Shown here: positions 38,946 through 48,642 of the stretch, piece after piece
Layout of the letters: each line of letters opens with the position of its first letter
How positions within the stretch are numbered: the first letter of the stretch is position 1
From: Acinetobacter corruptisaponis
GTDB lineage: Bacteria > Pseudomonadota > Gammaproteobacteria > Pseudomonadales > Moraxellaceae
Reading direction: 5' to 3'
NCBI RefSeq assembly: GCF_030053775.1
Contig: NZ_CP125669.1
Location: 2,289,962 to 2,353,961, forward strand
Length of the DNA stretch: 64,000 nt
The notes under the pieces: model-generated
The model's database searches: none
Told to the model about the DNA's origin: nothing
The model's input: only the letters and a program-made list of their open reading frames with translations
Made by a program: the position numbers and the translations under genes

Positions 38946-39641
38946 TTAGAAATGGATATCTAAACCAATATAAGGACCCTTGAAATTGAATTTAAGGTCA
39001 TTTTTTTCGTAGTCGTCCAATTTAATGTCCAGAATACGGTAACCTGCCTTTAAGCCCACATCAACCAGTAGGTTATCGATAAAGTTGTACTGTAGTTCTG
39101 CCTGGGCATCGGTAATCTTGGCATCATTGAAGTTGCTATACAGCACTTCGCCCTTGGCACTTAAACCTGTAAATGGAAGTTTTGCACCTGCTGTTGCATA
39201 GATCACAGGAACGGTCTTATCAATATCTGTTTTGCTGAGAGCAAGGGTAGTAACATGGCCGTTCAGGGTGGTTGCACCTACACCAACATCTGCATTTACG
39301 ATATTATCCAGAATTTCATAGTATAGAATGAAGTCTGCATGATCCATGTCAATGTCATAGACTGGTTGTCCAGCAACTTCATTTTCAGTTTGGGTTTTCA
39401 AATTTACATAGCGAATTTTGGCATTTGGAATAAGTGGAACAGGGTGTTCAATTGCCAGTGACAGTTGGGCTGCACCTTTACGCTCAAGGTCCTGATCACT
39501 TGCCGCTGTCTGGGCAGCCATGTTGGCCTGACCATCGTAAGCCCAGTAACTTAGGTCACCCTTGACACCAATGATATCTGCCTGTGCCAAGCTACTTAAG
39601 CCCATTCCTAGAGCAAGCAGTGATAATTTTAATACTTTCAT
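38946..39641 (-). CDS. TIGR04219-type outer-membrane beta-barrel protein
   Basis: 231 aa, signal peptide 1-21 (SLAQA-D). The mature protein alternates amphipathic strands (LSYWAYDGQANM, FILYYEILDNIVNADVGVGAT, VIYATAGAKLP, AELQYNFIDNLLVDVGLKAGYRI) and ends in an aromatic residue (IGLDIHF), the C-terminal signature of barrel proteins. It matches the TIGR04219 family of small barrels with no known function. Confidence 0.85.
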   Translation of the reverse strand: MKVLKLSLLALGMGLSSLAQADIIGVKGDLSYWAYDGQANMAAQTAASDQDLERKGAAQLSLAIEHPVPLIPNAKIRYVNLKTQTENEVAGQPVYDIDMDHADFILYYEILDNIVNADVGVGATTLNGHVTTLALSKTDIDKTVPVIYATAGAKLPFTGLSAKGEVLYSNFNDAKITDAQAELQYNFIDNLLVDVGLKAGYRILDIKLDDYEKNDLKFNFKGPYIGLDIHF

Positions 39642-40143
39642 TGAATTGTCCTAATTAAGTCGCTAGAAAAGTAATGAATTGTTGTGAATTCATCCAAGAT
39701 TGGGCGAATCATATAGTGATCCAGAAAAATATGCAGTAGTCTAAATTTAATTTTTTAAAAAGGACAAATGCAAAAGGCGTAGGTGGAAGTGGATTTCACT
39801 TGAATATTTTATATGCTGGACGGCAATAATTTGACTATACGGTCAAAATCACATTTATTTGAAAAATAATCACTTGTATGGAAAACATGATTTTTCCATA
39901 CAGAATTTACAGTAAAAAGAAATAAAAACGGGTATTGTTCGGCTATTAAAAAGCAGAAAAACAAAACCCAGTCTTTACGGAAGATGGTTTGGTTTTTGCT
40001 TGTTTGTTCATGGAAAAGAGCGGCTCACAAGGTTGAATTTTCATGCAGGCAGAACAGAATTTTTATGGCACTTTTCATGTCTGCTGGATAATAAAAACCT
40101 AACGCAGTGTGGAAAATGCCAGTTGTACATATTTAGGTGTTTT
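39642..40143. other. Divergent promoter region of barrel gene and NSS transporter
   Basis: 502 bases without a gene. It contains an inverted repeat ATGAATT-6-AATTCAT (39674-39693) near the barrel start. An 11-bp stem TGTATGGAAAA/TTTTCCATACA (39875-39885, 39892-39902) lies near TTGACT at about 39831. Either could be operator sites. The long open frame in front of the transporter start (40000-40143) is not considered coding. Confidence 0.5.
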
Positions 40144-41622
40144 ATGACAGATTCTCGTGAAAACTGGACATCACGATCTGGTTTTATTATTGCAGCCGTT
40201 GGTTCGGCTGTAGGCTTGGGTAATATTTGGCGTTTTCCTTATGTTGCCTATGAAAATGGTGGCGGAGCGTTTCTGATTCCCTATTTACTGGCCCTGATTA
40301 CCGCAGGTTTGCCGCTATTATTTCTGGATTATGCCACAGGCCATCGTGCCCGTAATTCACCGCCTAAAGCCTATCGTGCCCTGTTTAAAGGGGGCGAGAC
40401 GCTTGGCTGGTGGCAGGTGTGTGTCTGTATCATCATTGGTTTGTACTATGCCAGCGTCCTGACCTGGGCGGGAAGCTATGTGTATTTCTCGATTGGGCAG
40501 GCATGGGGCAACGATCCAGAAAGTTTCTTCTTCAATACCTATTTGCAGACCTCAAAAGCAACAGGTTTTGATTTACAGTTTGTCAGCCATCTCTTTTGGC
40601 CGATTGTAGGCATCTGGGCACTGACTTTAATCATTTTATATGGTGGTGTGAAAAAGGGCGTGGAATTGTCCAACAAGATTTTCATGCCGTTGTTATTTGT
40701 CCTGTTTACGGTATTGGTGATTCAGGCATTGCGTTTGCCAGGCGCAGTAGAAGGCTTAAATGCATTCTTTACCCCGAACTGGTCGGCCATGATGGATTAT
40801 AAGGTGTGGTTGGCTGCTTATGGTCATACTTTCTTCTCCTTGTCAGTTGGTTTCGGGATCATGGTGACCTATGCCTCTTATTTAAAGCCAAAAACCAATT
40901 TGACAGGGTCTGGCCTGATCGTGGGCTTTGCCAATGCGTCAACAGAGATTCTGGCAGGTATTGGGATTTTTGCGGCATTGGGCTTTATGGCTCATGCGGC
41001 AGGCACCAATGTACAGGATGTGGTTAGTGGCGGTATCGGGCTGGCATTTATTGCATTCCCGAAAATCATTTCCAGCTTGGGCGCAGGCGCTGATCTGTTC
41101 GGTTTCCTGTTCTTCTCATCCCTCTTTGTTGCGGGTATTTCTTCCATGGTCAGTATTCTGGAAGTACCGATTGCAGCCATGCAGGACAAGTTGAAGTGGA
41201 GCCGTGTCAAAGCGGTGAGCATCATCGGTGGCGGGAGTGCGCTGGTTTCAGTGATTCTGTTCTCAAGTGTGAACGCAATCAAGCTGGTGGATATTGTCGA
41301 TCACTTTATCAATAATATCGGCATTATTGGTGGTGCACTTGTTTCAATTATCAGTATTGCGTGGTTTAAACGTTCAGCACTGGTGGCGTTGCGTGACCAT
41401 GTCAACCGTATTTCCACCATTCAACTGGGCAAGGGCTGGGATTTCACCCTGACCGTGATTACTTCACTCATCCTGCTGACCACCTTGGGCATGACTGTAT
41501 TCAATCTGATGAAAAATGGATACGATAGTTATAGCATGAGTTTGCAGGGCATCTTTGGATGGGGCAGTGTGATTTTCTGTGCTGTGGTTGCAATCGTACT
41601 CAGCAAGATGAAAGATCGCTAG
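40144..41622 (+). CDS. Sodium-dependent methionine/alanine transporter, NSS family (MetP-type)
   Basis: 492 aa, about 12 transmembrane helices of the neurotransmitter:sodium symporter (LeuT) fold. The N-terminal NWTSRSGFIIAAVGSAVGLG and the following GNIWRFPYVAYENGGGAFL carry the unwound TM1 sodium/substrate site. A small single-span protein is encoded just downstream, as in the MetP/MetS methionine/alanine importers, which is the basis for the substrate guess. ATG 40144 follows TTAGGTG. Confidence 0.88.
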   Translation: MTDSRENWTSRSGFIIAAVGSAVGLGNIWRFPYVAYENGGGAFLIPYLLALITAGLPLLFLDYATGHRARNSPPKAYRALFKGGETLGWWQVCVCIIIGLYYASVLTWAGSYVYFSIGQAWGNDPESFFFNTYLQTSKATGFDLQFVSHLFWPIVGIWALTLIILYGGVKKGVELSNKIFMPLLFVLFTVLVIQALRLPGAVEGLNAFFTPNWSAMMDYKVWLAAYGHTFFSLSVGFGIMVTYASYLKPKTNLTGSGLIVGFANASTEILAGIGIFAALGFMAHAAGTNVQDVVSGGIGLAFIAFPKIISSLGAGADLFGFLFFSSLFVAGISSMVSILEVPIAAMQDKLKWSRVKAVSIIGGGSALVSVILFSSVNAIKLVDIVDHFINNIGIIGGALVSIISIAWFKRSALVALRDHVNRISTIQLGKGWDFTLTVITSLILLTTLGMTVFNLMKNGYDSYSMSLQGIFGWGSVIFCAVVAIVLSKMKDR

Positions 41623-41632
41623 GAGAATATAG

Positions 41633-41776
41633 ATGAATACCTCAGCAATCGTAATGATGATTATTTCAATGCTGTTTTTATGGGGTGGACTGGCGTTGTC
41701 AATCCTGCACCTGATGAAGCATCCAGAAGAACTGGATGACGTGCTGGAAGATGTAAAAGACCAGCATACGCTTTAG
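41633..41776 (+). CDS. Small subunit of the NSS methionine/alanine importer (MetS-type)
   Basis: A 47-residue peptide with one transmembrane helix (IVMMIISMLFLWGGLALSIL, residues 6-25) followed by an acidic tail (PEELDDVLEDVKDQH). It starts 10 bases after the transporter stop with AGGAGA upstream. The gene is too short for routine gene calling. In Corynebacterium, MetS is needed for MetP activity; this is the same gene order. Confidence 0.85.
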   Translation: MNTSAIVMMIISMLFLWGGLALSILHLMKHPEELDDVLEDVKDQHTL

Positions 41777-41790
41777 TAAATGAGTAAAAA

Positions 41791-41820
41791 AACAGCCCTC
41801 CAATATAGGGCTGTTTTTTT
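41791..41820 (+). terminator. Terminator of the NSS transporter operon
   Basis: AACAGCCCT (41791-41799) / AGGGCTGTT (41807-41815) with T7. Confidence 0.9.
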
Positions 41821-41845
41821 ATGCGCATTCAAATCAGGTGGAGAC

Positions 41846-42136
41846 CTACAGGGGAATCGGCAGGACACAGCAACAGAAAGCATTCATGGGCTGGGTTGGA
41901 TGTGCAGCAAGGGTTTTGGCAGCCTGATGGCAACTGGAAAATTGCTGATAAATTGTGGGTAGGCCTGAAATCAGACCCTGTTTTTGGATAATTTTTTTGA
42001 CTGCACCTGAACAGGTCGTGCCACCATAAAGCTGACCCGCTGCGCATTTAAATCCCTTTATGGGTGATAGGTGTTGCTGATAGGCTTCAATTGTTTTAAT
42101 TGCCAGTGTATCGGTGAGTTTAGACAGAATCGCCAT
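41846..42136 (-). CDS. YidD-like (DUF37) membrane protein insertion efficiency factor paralogue
   Basis: 96 aa with the DUF37 pattern: a helical N-terminus (AIKTIEAYQQHLSP), Cys-containing FKCAAGQLYGGTTCS, GLISGLPTIYQQFSSC. It lacks the classic CRFxPTCSxY order and the DPVP ending and instead ends CCCVLPIPL. The canonical yidD normally sits between rnpA and oxa1/yidC, so this is a divergent paralogue. It stands alone between two unrelated operons. Confidence 0.65.
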   Translation of the reverse strand: MAILSKLTDTLAIKTIEAYQQHLSPIKGFKCAAGQLYGGTTCSGAVKKIIQKQGLISGLPTIYQQFSSCHQAAKTLAAHPTQPMNAFCCCVLPIPL

Positions 42137-42316
42137 TTAAAATACCCATTATAATTGTATTTGACCTACCCAAATTAACTGATTTCCTGAAATAATTAGG
42201 TTAAAGCCTGTTTGCTTTTTATGATGAAAATGCTGCGAAATAGCAGCAATCGTAACCATTTAAATTGTTTGAATTAATTCAATAAAAAAGCAGGCTTTAT
42301 GCCTGCTCCATCTTTA

Positions 42317-43624
42317 TTACGCCAGTTTTTTAATCTGGCAATAATAGAAACCGTCACCCTGGCCATGACTTGGTAGAAGTTGACGGCCATGAAGCTGCTC
42401 TATACCCCAGTCGGCTGTAATTTTAATTTCTTTAGCATCAGGATGGGCTGCAAAGAATGTCGCCATTTGCTGTTCATTTTCAGCTTTTAAAATCGAGCAG
42501 GTGATATACAGCAAGGTTCCACCGACTTTAAGCTGTTGCCACATCTGCTGCAAAATCTGTTGTTGCAGTGCTACGGTCTGGGCAATATCGGTGGACTGTC
42601 TGAGCAGGCGAATGTCAGGATGACGACGAATCACGCCCGTGGCGGAACAAGGTGCATCCAGCACGATACAGTCAACAGGCTCTTTGGCTTGCCATGTAGT
42701 GGCATCGGCTGCAACAATCTCAATATGGTCTTGGTTGAGCTGTAAACGCTGTAAATTTTCACTGACCCGAACCAGACGTTTTGCATCATGATCCAGCGCA
42801 ATCAGTTTTTGAGGATTAAAGCGCTCAAGGATGTGTGCGGTTTTACCGCCTGGCGCAGCACAGGCATCGACAACCACTTGGTTATCTAGGTTGGGTAACA
42901 GCATTGCGCACAATTGTGCATGTTCATCCTGAACGGAAAAACCACCTTCTTCAAAACCTGGTAAATGGGTAATATTGCCCGTTTGTTCCAAAACAATACC
43001 CACATTTGAAAGCATGCAAGGATGAGCATCAATCTGTTCTTCGTCCAAAATCTCTAAATATTCGTTACGACTGACTTGGCGTTCATTGATGCGCAGGGTC
43101 AGTGGTGCAACTTGTTTTAAGGCTTGGCATAGCGACTCTACCTGCTCAGGCCAATCTTTTTTGAGTCGTTTGAATAACCAACTTGGTAAACCATGTGTAT
43201 TATTCAAAGCTGTTTGAAATTCCGCTGTTTCACGTGAAACACGACGCAGAATTGCATTGACCACGCCACTCATGGGTTCGAAACCGAGTTGCTTGGCAGC
43301 ATTTACAGTTTCTGAAATCGCAGCATGTACAGGAATGCGCGTACATAAAATTTGATATAAACCAAGATATAAACAACTTTCTAATGCTTCATTGTCTAAT
43401 GGTTTTGTGAGCAATGGTAAGGTAATCGCTTTTAAAGAATACCATTGGCGTAAACAACCTAAAGTCAGTTCGTGATATAAACCACGGTCACGTTCAGACA
43501 CCATATTGATATGTTGATTCAAAACGGAAGACAAAGATTGCCCATTTTGAACAGCCAAAAGTGTTTTGATCACTTGCGCACGCAGATTTAAATTTTTTGT
43601 AGATGATTGATTCATTTGGCTCAT
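42317..43624 (-). CDS. rsmB: 16S rRNA m5C967 methyltransferase RsmB
   Basis: SAM-dependent methylation of C967 of 16S rRNA. 435 aa: N-terminal NusB-like RNA-binding helical domain (1-140), then the Rossmann methyltransferase with DACAAPGGKTAHILE (SAM site), DAPCSATGVIRRHPD and YITCSI containing the two catalytic Cys. ATG 43624 overlaps the fmt stop (ATGA), so translation is coupled. A perfect parS palindrome lies in the coding sequence at 43226-43241. Confidence 0.94.
   Translation of the reverse strand: MSQMNQSSTKNLNLRAQVIKTLLAVQNGQSLSSVLNQHINMVSERDRGLYHELTLGCLRQWYSLKAITLPLLTKPLDNEALESCLYLGLYQILCTRIPVHAAISETVNAAKQLGFEPMSGVVNAILRRVSRETAEFQTALNNTHGLPSWLFKRLKKDWPEQVESLCQALKQVAPLTLRINERQVSRNEYLEILDEEQIDAHPCMLSNVGIVLEQTGNITHLPGFEEGGFSVQDEHAQLCAMLLPNLDNQVVVDACAAPGGKTAHILERFNPQKLIALDHDAKRLVRVSENLQRLQLNQDHIEIVAADATTWQAKEPVDCIVLDAPCSATGVIRRHPDIRLLRQSTDIAQTVALQQQILQQMWQQLKVGGTLLYITCSILKAENEQQMATFFAAHPDAKEIKITADWGIEQLHGRQLLPSHGQGDGFYYCQIKKLA
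43226..43241. other. parS: parS site inside rsmB
   Basis: TGTTTCACGTGAAACA is the exact consensus ParB site. It is embedded in codons for the Val-Ser-Arg-Glu-Thr part of rsmB, as often occurs in origin-proximal parS sites. Confidence 0.88.
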
Positions 43625-44583
43625 GGCAGGATTTGTCCAATATGCAATTTCTGGGTCTGGGCGATTTGTACGGGGTTGAGGGCCTTGCCACCTGACCATT
43701 GCAGGCTGGTGAGGCATACCGCACTATTATCACCACAAGCCACATGAATACCCTGTTTATCCATCGCCAGAATTTCACCGACTTGCGCATCTGCCTTGCT
43801 GTGTTCAGAGAACATTGAACCCCAGACACGCAGGGCATTATTTTCATCCAGTTGGATAAAGGCCACAGGCCACGGGTTGAACGCACGGATATTACGGTCA
43901 ATTTGTACGGCAGGCTGCGTCCAGTTAATACGGGCTTCGGGTTTCACCAGTTTATGTGCATAAACGGTCAGCGCCTCATCCTGTACTTCACGTTTGGCAA
44001 TAAAATCCTGCAAGCTTTGCTCTGATTCAAGCACGGTACAAATCGCCTCTGCACCCTGAACAGCCAGTTTGTCATGCAATGTGGCAGAAGTATCTTCGGC
44101 TGTGATTGGGCAATAGGTTTTATACATCATATCGCCTGTATCCAGACCTGCCGCCATTTGCATGATGGTAATGCCTGTTTCTGCATCACCTGTGGCAATG
44201 GCGCGTTGAATCGGCGCAGCGCCACGCCAGCGTGGCAGCAGCGAACCATGAATATTTAGGCAGCCATATTTTGGTGTATCCAATACCGCTTGGGGTAGGA
44301 TCAGGCCATAAGCTGCCACCACCATCACATCGGCACCCAATGTCGCCAGTTGTTGCTGGGCTGCCAGCCCCTCATCCGTTGATGCCTTGAAGTGGAGTGG
44401 TTGGTAGACGGGTAAACCGTGTTCAAGTGCCAGTTGCTTGACAGGAGAGGGGGTTAATTTCTGCCCACGTCCTGCCTTACGGTCAGGCTGGGTATAAACC
44501 GCAATGATCTGGTGTGATGTTTTTAATAATGCCGCCAATGCGATTGCCGCAAATTCAGGCGTACCAGCAAAAATGATCTTCAC
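43621..44583 (-). CDS. fmt: Methionyl-tRNA formyltransferase
   Basis: 320 aa. Formylates initiator Met-tRNA using 10-formyl-THF. MKIIFAGTPEFAAIAL at the N-terminus and NIHGSLLPRWRGAAPIQRAI with the catalytic Asn/His are diagnostic. Translation begins at GTG (44583) because the family start MKIIFAGTP aligns there. It is the first gene of the fmt-rsmB pair; def is not adjacent in this window. Confidence 0.95.
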   Translation of the reverse strand: MKIIFAGTPEFAAIALAALLKTSHQIIAVYTQPDRKAGRGQKLTPSPVKQLALEHGLPVYQPLHFKASTDEGLAAQQQLATLGADVMVVAAYGLILPQAVLDTPKYGCLNIHGSLLPRWRGAAPIQRAIATGDAETGITIMQMAAGLDTGDMMYKTYCPITAEDTSATLHDKLAVQGAEAICTVLESEQSLQDFIAKREVQDEALTVYAHKLVKPEARINWTQPAVQIDRNIRAFNPWPVAFIQLDENNALRVWGSMFSEHSKADAQVGEILAMDKQGIHVACGDNSAVCLTSLQWSGGKALNPVQIAQTQKLHIGQILP

Positions 44584-44797
44584 AAAGACAATCCAAAGAA
44601 AACTTGTCTCGAATTATAAGCGAAAAAGCCAGCAGTCCCTAATCAGGCGGGCTGAATTGCCTGTGTGCATAAAAAAGATCGTTACAGTGGTCATCAGTTA
44701 AACGATAACTTGTAGTATGATGGAAACAGCTCAGTATCATTTCGCCAGAGAGAATTCTTGATTCATCTCTCAAGCACAAACTTGTTGGGAATACAAA

Positions 44798-46627
44798 ATG
44801 CCTGATTATCGTTCAAAAACATCAACACATGGAAGAAATATGGCTGGCGCGCGTGGTTTATGGCGTGCGACAGGTATGAAAGATGAGGATTTTGGCAAGC
44901 CAATTATTGCGGTGGTCAACTCATTTACCCAGTTCGTTCCAGGTCATGTGCATCTTAAGGATTTAGGGCAGCTTGTTGCAAGAGAGATTGAGGCTGCGGG
45001 TGGCGTGGCGAAAGAATTCAATACCATTGCCGTTGATGACGGGATTGCGATGGGTCATGACGGGATGCTGTATTCACTGCCATCCCGTGACCTGATTGCC
45101 GATTCAGTGGAATACATGGTCAATGCCCACTGTGCCGATGCCATGGTGTGTATCTCCAACTGTGACAAGATCACCCCAGGAATGCTCATGGCGGCAATGC
45201 GCCTGAATATCCCAGTGGTATTCGTGTCTGGTGGGCCAATGGAAGCGGGTAAGGTCAAGTTCCGTGGTGATGAAAAGGCGATTGACCTTGTAGACGCCAT
45301 GGTAGTTGCAGCAGACGAAAGCTATACTGATGAAGAAGTGGCTGCATTTGAACGTTCAGCATGTCCAACCTGTGGTTCATGTTCAGGTATGTTCACCGCC
45401 AACTCAATGAACTGCCTGACCGAAGCGCTTGGCCTATCTTTACCAGGCAACGGTTCCATCGTGGCAACCCATGCCAACCGTGAAAAGCTGTTCCTAAGAG
45501 CAGGGCGTTTGGTGGTTGAACTGGCAAAACGCTACTATGAACAGAATGATGACAGTATTTTACCGCGTTCAATTGCAACCAAGGCGGCATTTGAAAATGC
45601 CATGACGCTTGATATCGCAATGGGTGGTTCAACCAATACTGTATTGCATTTACTTGCTGCTGCGCATGAAGCAGAAGTTGACTTCACTATGGATGATATT
45701 GACCGCCTGTCGCGTCAAGTGCCTGTATTGTCAAAAGTTGCACCAGCAAAATCAGATGTACATATGGAAGATGTACACCGTGCAGGTGGCATCATGGCGA
45801 TCTTGGGTGAATTGGATCGTGCAGGTTTACTCACGACCTCCATTCCAACTGTGCATGAAAAAACCTTAAAAGACGCTTTGGACAAATGGGACATTATTCG
45901 TACGGAAAATCCAGAGGTATATGAATTCTATCGTTCATCTCCAGGCGGTATCCCGACTCAGGTGGCGTTCTCACAAAACCGTTATTATTCAACGCTGGAT
46001 GGCGACCGTGAAAAAGGCGTGATCCGTAATGCTGAACATGCTTTCTCTCAGGATGGCGGTTTGGCGGTGCTTTACGGCAACATTGCGCTGGATGGCTGTA
46101 TTGTCAAAACTGCGGGTGTGGATGACTCAATTCTTAAATTCACGGGGACTGCCCGCGTGTTTGAAAGTCAGGATTCAGCGGTAGAAGCGATTCTAGACCA
46201 TAAGATTGTGGCGGGTGACATCGTGGTGATTCGCTATGAAGGACCTCGTGGCGGGCCAGGGATGCAGGAAATGCTGTATCCAACCAGTTATTTAAAATCA
46301 AAAGGTTTGGGTAAGGACTGTGCCTTGATTACCGATGGCCGTTTCTCTGGCGGTTCTTCAGGTCTATCCATTGGTCACGTTTCCCCAGAAGCGGCAGAGG
46401 GTGGCGCGATTGGTCTGGTTGAGGATGGTGACACCATTCAGATCGACATTCCGAACCGTACCATTCACCTTGATATCGACGATGCAACGATGGCACACCG
46501 TCGTACTGTGCAGGAAGCCAAAGGCTGGCATCCAGTTGAAGAGCGTAAACGTAAAGTGTCTAAATCATTGAAGATTTATGCAATGCATTCAACCAGTGCC
46601 GCAAAAGGTGCGGTACGAGTTTTGTAA
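44798..46627 (+). CDS. ilvD: Dihydroxy-acid dehydratase
   Basis: 609 aa, Fe-S enzyme of branched-chain amino acid and pantothenate synthesis. [13 protein letters not shown] and [19 protein letters not shown] hold the cluster Cys residues, and the C-terminal [22 protein letters not shown] is diagnostic. ATG after GGGAA. Followed by a strong terminator, so it is probably monocistronic. I see no leader peptide or attenuator. Confidence 0.96.
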   Translation: MPDYRSKTSTHGRNMAGARGLWRATGMKDEDFGKPIIAVVNSFTQFVPGHVHLKDLGQLVAREIEAAGGVAKEFNTIAVDDGIAMGHDGMLYSLPSRDLIADSVEYMVNAHCADAMVCISNCDKITPGMLMAAMRLNIPVVFVSGGPMEAGKVKFRGDEKAIDLVDAMVVAADESYTDEEVAAFERSACPTCGSCSGMFTANSMNCLTEALGLSLPGNGSIVATHANREKLFLRAGRLVVELAKRYYEQNDDSILPRSIATKAAFENAMTLDIAMGGSTNTVLHLLAAAHEAEVDFTMDDIDRLSRQVPVLSKVAPAKSDVHMEDVHRAGGIMAILGELDRAGLLTTSIPTVHEKTLKDALDKWDIIRTENPEVYEFYRSSPGGIPTQVAFSQNRYYSTLDGDREKGVIRNAEHAFSQDGGLAVLYGNIALDGCIVKTAGVDDSILKFTGTARVFESQDSAVEAILDHKIVAGDIVVIRYEGPRGGPGMQEMLYPTSYLKSKGLGKDCALITDGRFSGGSSGLSIGHVSPEAAEGGAIGLVEDGDTIQIDIPNRTIHLDIDDATMAHRRTVQEAKGWHPVEERKRKVSKSLKIYAMHSTSAAKGAVRVL

Positions 46628-46635
46628 GCCCATTC

Positions 46636-46665
46636 AGTCCCTTTTGATAAAAAAGGGACTTTTTT
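46636..46665 (+). terminator. ilvD terminator
   Basis: AGTCCCTTTT (46636-46645) / AAAAGGGACT (46651-46660), then T5. Confidence 0.9.
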
Positions 46666-46772
46666 CTGATTTTATAATATAAAATACTGAATACACTTGA
46701 TTCTCATTTGCCAGTAAACTTGAGAATATAATCTACTTTTCTATAAATTCATTACGCTTAGAGGCGATTGGC

Positions 46773-48071
46773 ATGTCTTTGTTACGTCGTTGGTTTGATC
46801 CCATCCGATCGAGTTGGTTCTATCAAAAACCCTCTCGTCAGGCGGTGTTACCCACGGAACAGGGTTTAACGATTTACCTTCGTCTGGATGATGTTTATAG
46901 CTATCTGGCAGTGCAGCAGCTTGATCAACTCAATGAGATCTTGAGTGATGAACTCAAACCCCTAAAAGTCATTATCTCAAGACAGGATGCAGAACCCCCG
47001 AATGGCATGTCCAGACAGGATTGGCAAAGTTACTGTCTAAATGATGCAAAAATCCTCGCCAAACAGCACCGTTTTGGCTTTGATGATACCCCAGAGATTC
47101 CCAGTGCAGAAGCTTTACAGCAAGCTGAGACAATTTTAAGAAATACCCCATTACGAGAACAAAATTTCCTGCATTTGCTTGAAGATGTGTTTCATATGCT
47201 GTGGCAGCAGCAATATGGAAAGTTGCGTACCCTGTATGCCATGGCAAGCCAGCATCAGGCTCCACAGGATTATCCTGAACGTATCTTCAAGGATGTGCCT
47301 GTAGCCGCCAGCTATTTCGAATTTGGCGAACGTAAATACCACGCCGTTGATGATCTGTTGCGTCTAACCCGCCGTCTTAAACAGCAGAAGCTACTGACGG
47401 GCAATCCAATTTTCCTGATCAACCATATTGAGTGGCGTGAGCACCTGATTAATGATGGTGAGGCACTGGCAGAAGTTCAGGCATTGCAACCAGAGCTGGA
47501 TTTGTATATTGCGCTTGAAGACCCGATGAGCTGGCTGTTGCTGGCCTATATCAAGGAAGAACTTGCCAACTACTATGATATTCAGTTGAAAGTTTATCCC
47601 CTGAGCTACCACGGGCGGGACTGGTTTGACTGGAGTCTGGCCACCCGTGTCTCGAAACGTACACAGGTGGCATTTACCCCATTCTGTCGCCCAACCAAAG
47701 AGGCCACCTATGAAATGGCGAAGCTGTTTTACAGTGTTGCAGAGGAACAGCAGGTGGATGTGATCCACCAGATTCTGGAAAGCATATGGACACGGGGCAA
47801 GGATTTATCCTTTAAGGCGCATTTTCAGCGGATGCAAAAGCGCTTGCAGATTGAGCAGGTCACTGAACAGGATGTTGAAGCCCTGTTAAAACAGAATGAT
47901 GAGCTATGCCAGCAGAAGCACCAGCCCGACTTTCCTGTACTGGAATTACGCATAGATGGGCAAAGCTATGTGTTTAATAGCCTGTATCGGGTATGGATGA
48001 TTGAAAGTATTATCAGTAATGTGCTGGAAGAGAAATATAAACAAGAAGCTAGTGATGGAATTGAAATATGA
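46773..48071 (+). CDS. Tandem thioredoxin-fold (DsbA/2-hydroxychromene isomerase-like) protein
   Basis: 432 aa. Two copies of a DsbA-like beginning can be seen: TIYLRLDDVYSYLAVQQLDQL (about 33-53) and DLYIALEDPMSWLLLAYIKEEL (about 249-270), the second after an inter-domain region. Neither has a CxxC motif, so it is not a disulfide oxidoreductase of the usual kind; an HCCA isomerase/GST-kappa-like role is possible. No signal peptide. The gene overlaps the following GIY-YIG gene by four bases (ATGA). Confidence 0.6.
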   Translation: MSLLRRWFDPIRSSWFYQKPSRQAVLPTEQGLTIYLRLDDVYSYLAVQQLDQLNEILSDELKPLKVIISRQDAEPPNGMSRQDWQSYCLNDAKILAKQHRFGFDDTPEIPSAEALQQAETILRNTPLREQNFLHLLEDVFHMLWQQQYGKLRTLYAMASQHQAPQDYPERIFKDVPVAASYFEFGERKYHAVDDLLRLTRRLKQQKLLTGNPIFLINHIEWREHLINDGEALAEVQALQPELDLYIALEDPMSWLLLAYIKEELANYYDIQLKVYPLSYHGRDWFDWSLATRVSKRTQVAFTPFCRPTKEATYEMAKLFYSVAEEQQVDVIHQILESIWTRGKDLSFKAHFQRMQKRLQIEQVTEQDVEALLKQNDELCQQKHQPDFPVLELRIDGQSYVFNSLYRVWMIESIISNVLEEKYKQEASDGIEI

Positions 48072-48466
48072 TTCCGACATCGATATTAAGAAGGTCGCTT
48101 GGAGCGGTGGCTGATCTTGCAAAAATTTGGTTTGAGAGTCGAACTGAGTTAAAAACAAGAGATATCTTTGATGCGAAAGGTCAGTTAAATGACAATGGAA
48201 CAGGGGCAGTTTATGTCTATTTTAATGAAAATAATGAAGCATTATATGTTGGTTTGACCAGTAGGCACGTTAAAGCTCGGCTCTATGATCAAACGTCACC
48301 ACATAAACAGAAATTATGGTGGGGACAATGGCAAACTATGCGATTCTTGCAGATTTCTGATGATATGGATCGTCAAATACTTGAGTTTTTATTAATTCTT
48401 GCCTACGCACCAACTTGTAATCAAAAACCTAAAGCAAAAAACTTGGATGAATTATTACCAAATTAA
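48068..48466 (+). CDS. GIY-YIG nuclease domain protein
   Basis: 132 aa. The GIY-YIG pattern is visible as VYVYF (48-52), ALYVGLT (58-64), a conserved Arg (R71, VKARLY) and the metal-binding Glu in ILEFLLILAYAPTCNQKP (E106) with Asn118. The GIY is rewritten as VYV, common in short standalone family members. ATGA overlap couples it to the upstream thioredoxin-fold gene. The cellular role is unknown; it could act in DNA repair or recombination. Confidence 0.72.
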   Translation: MIPTSILRRSLGAVADLAKIWFESRTELKTRDIFDAKGQLNDNGTGAVYVYFNENNEALYVGLTSRHVKARLYDQTSPHKQKLWWGQWQTMRFLQISDDMDRQILEFLLILAYAPTCNQKPKAKNLDELLPN

Positions 48467-48503
48467 AAAAATGACCAACACAAGAGAGTTTCATTGATTG
48501 ATT

Positions 48504-48590
48504 CTAGTTTATATCTTTTAAACTAAACAATAAATTTAGAAAAATGATAGCAAAATTACTGTATTGATTCTCCTTAAATTAAAGTGATTG
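48504..48590 (-). pseudogene. Decayed duplicate of the uraA 3' end
   Basis: On the minus strand this segment translates to FAIIFLNLLFSLKDIN followed by stop, against FAAIFLNLLFSLKDKN and stop at the end of the intact permease gene at 49336. At DNA level 48510-48590 aligns with 49342-49425 at roughly 70 percent identity with one indel. Most differences are A/T-biased transitions. It is a leftover end of a second permease copy, separated from the intact one by the toxin-antitoxin genes. Confidence 0.75.
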
Positions 48591-48616
48591 CAGTGTGTAA
48601 TACAGTGTATTAGAAT
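48588..48616 (+). promoter_or_regulatory. higBA promoter with operator palindrome
   Basis: TTGCAG (48588-48593) and TAGAAT (48611-48616) are 17 bases apart. The odd palindrome TAATACAGTGTATTA (48598-48612) fills the spacer, the expected place for autoregulation by the HigA antitoxin. Confidence 0.75.
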
Positions 48617-48642
48617 GCAATGGTACACATAAGGTAAATAAG

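Noticed and set aside
40000..40143. 48-codon extension before the NSS transporter
   Set aside because: Family proteins start at the NWTSRSGF segment just after 40144, and no homologous extension is expected.
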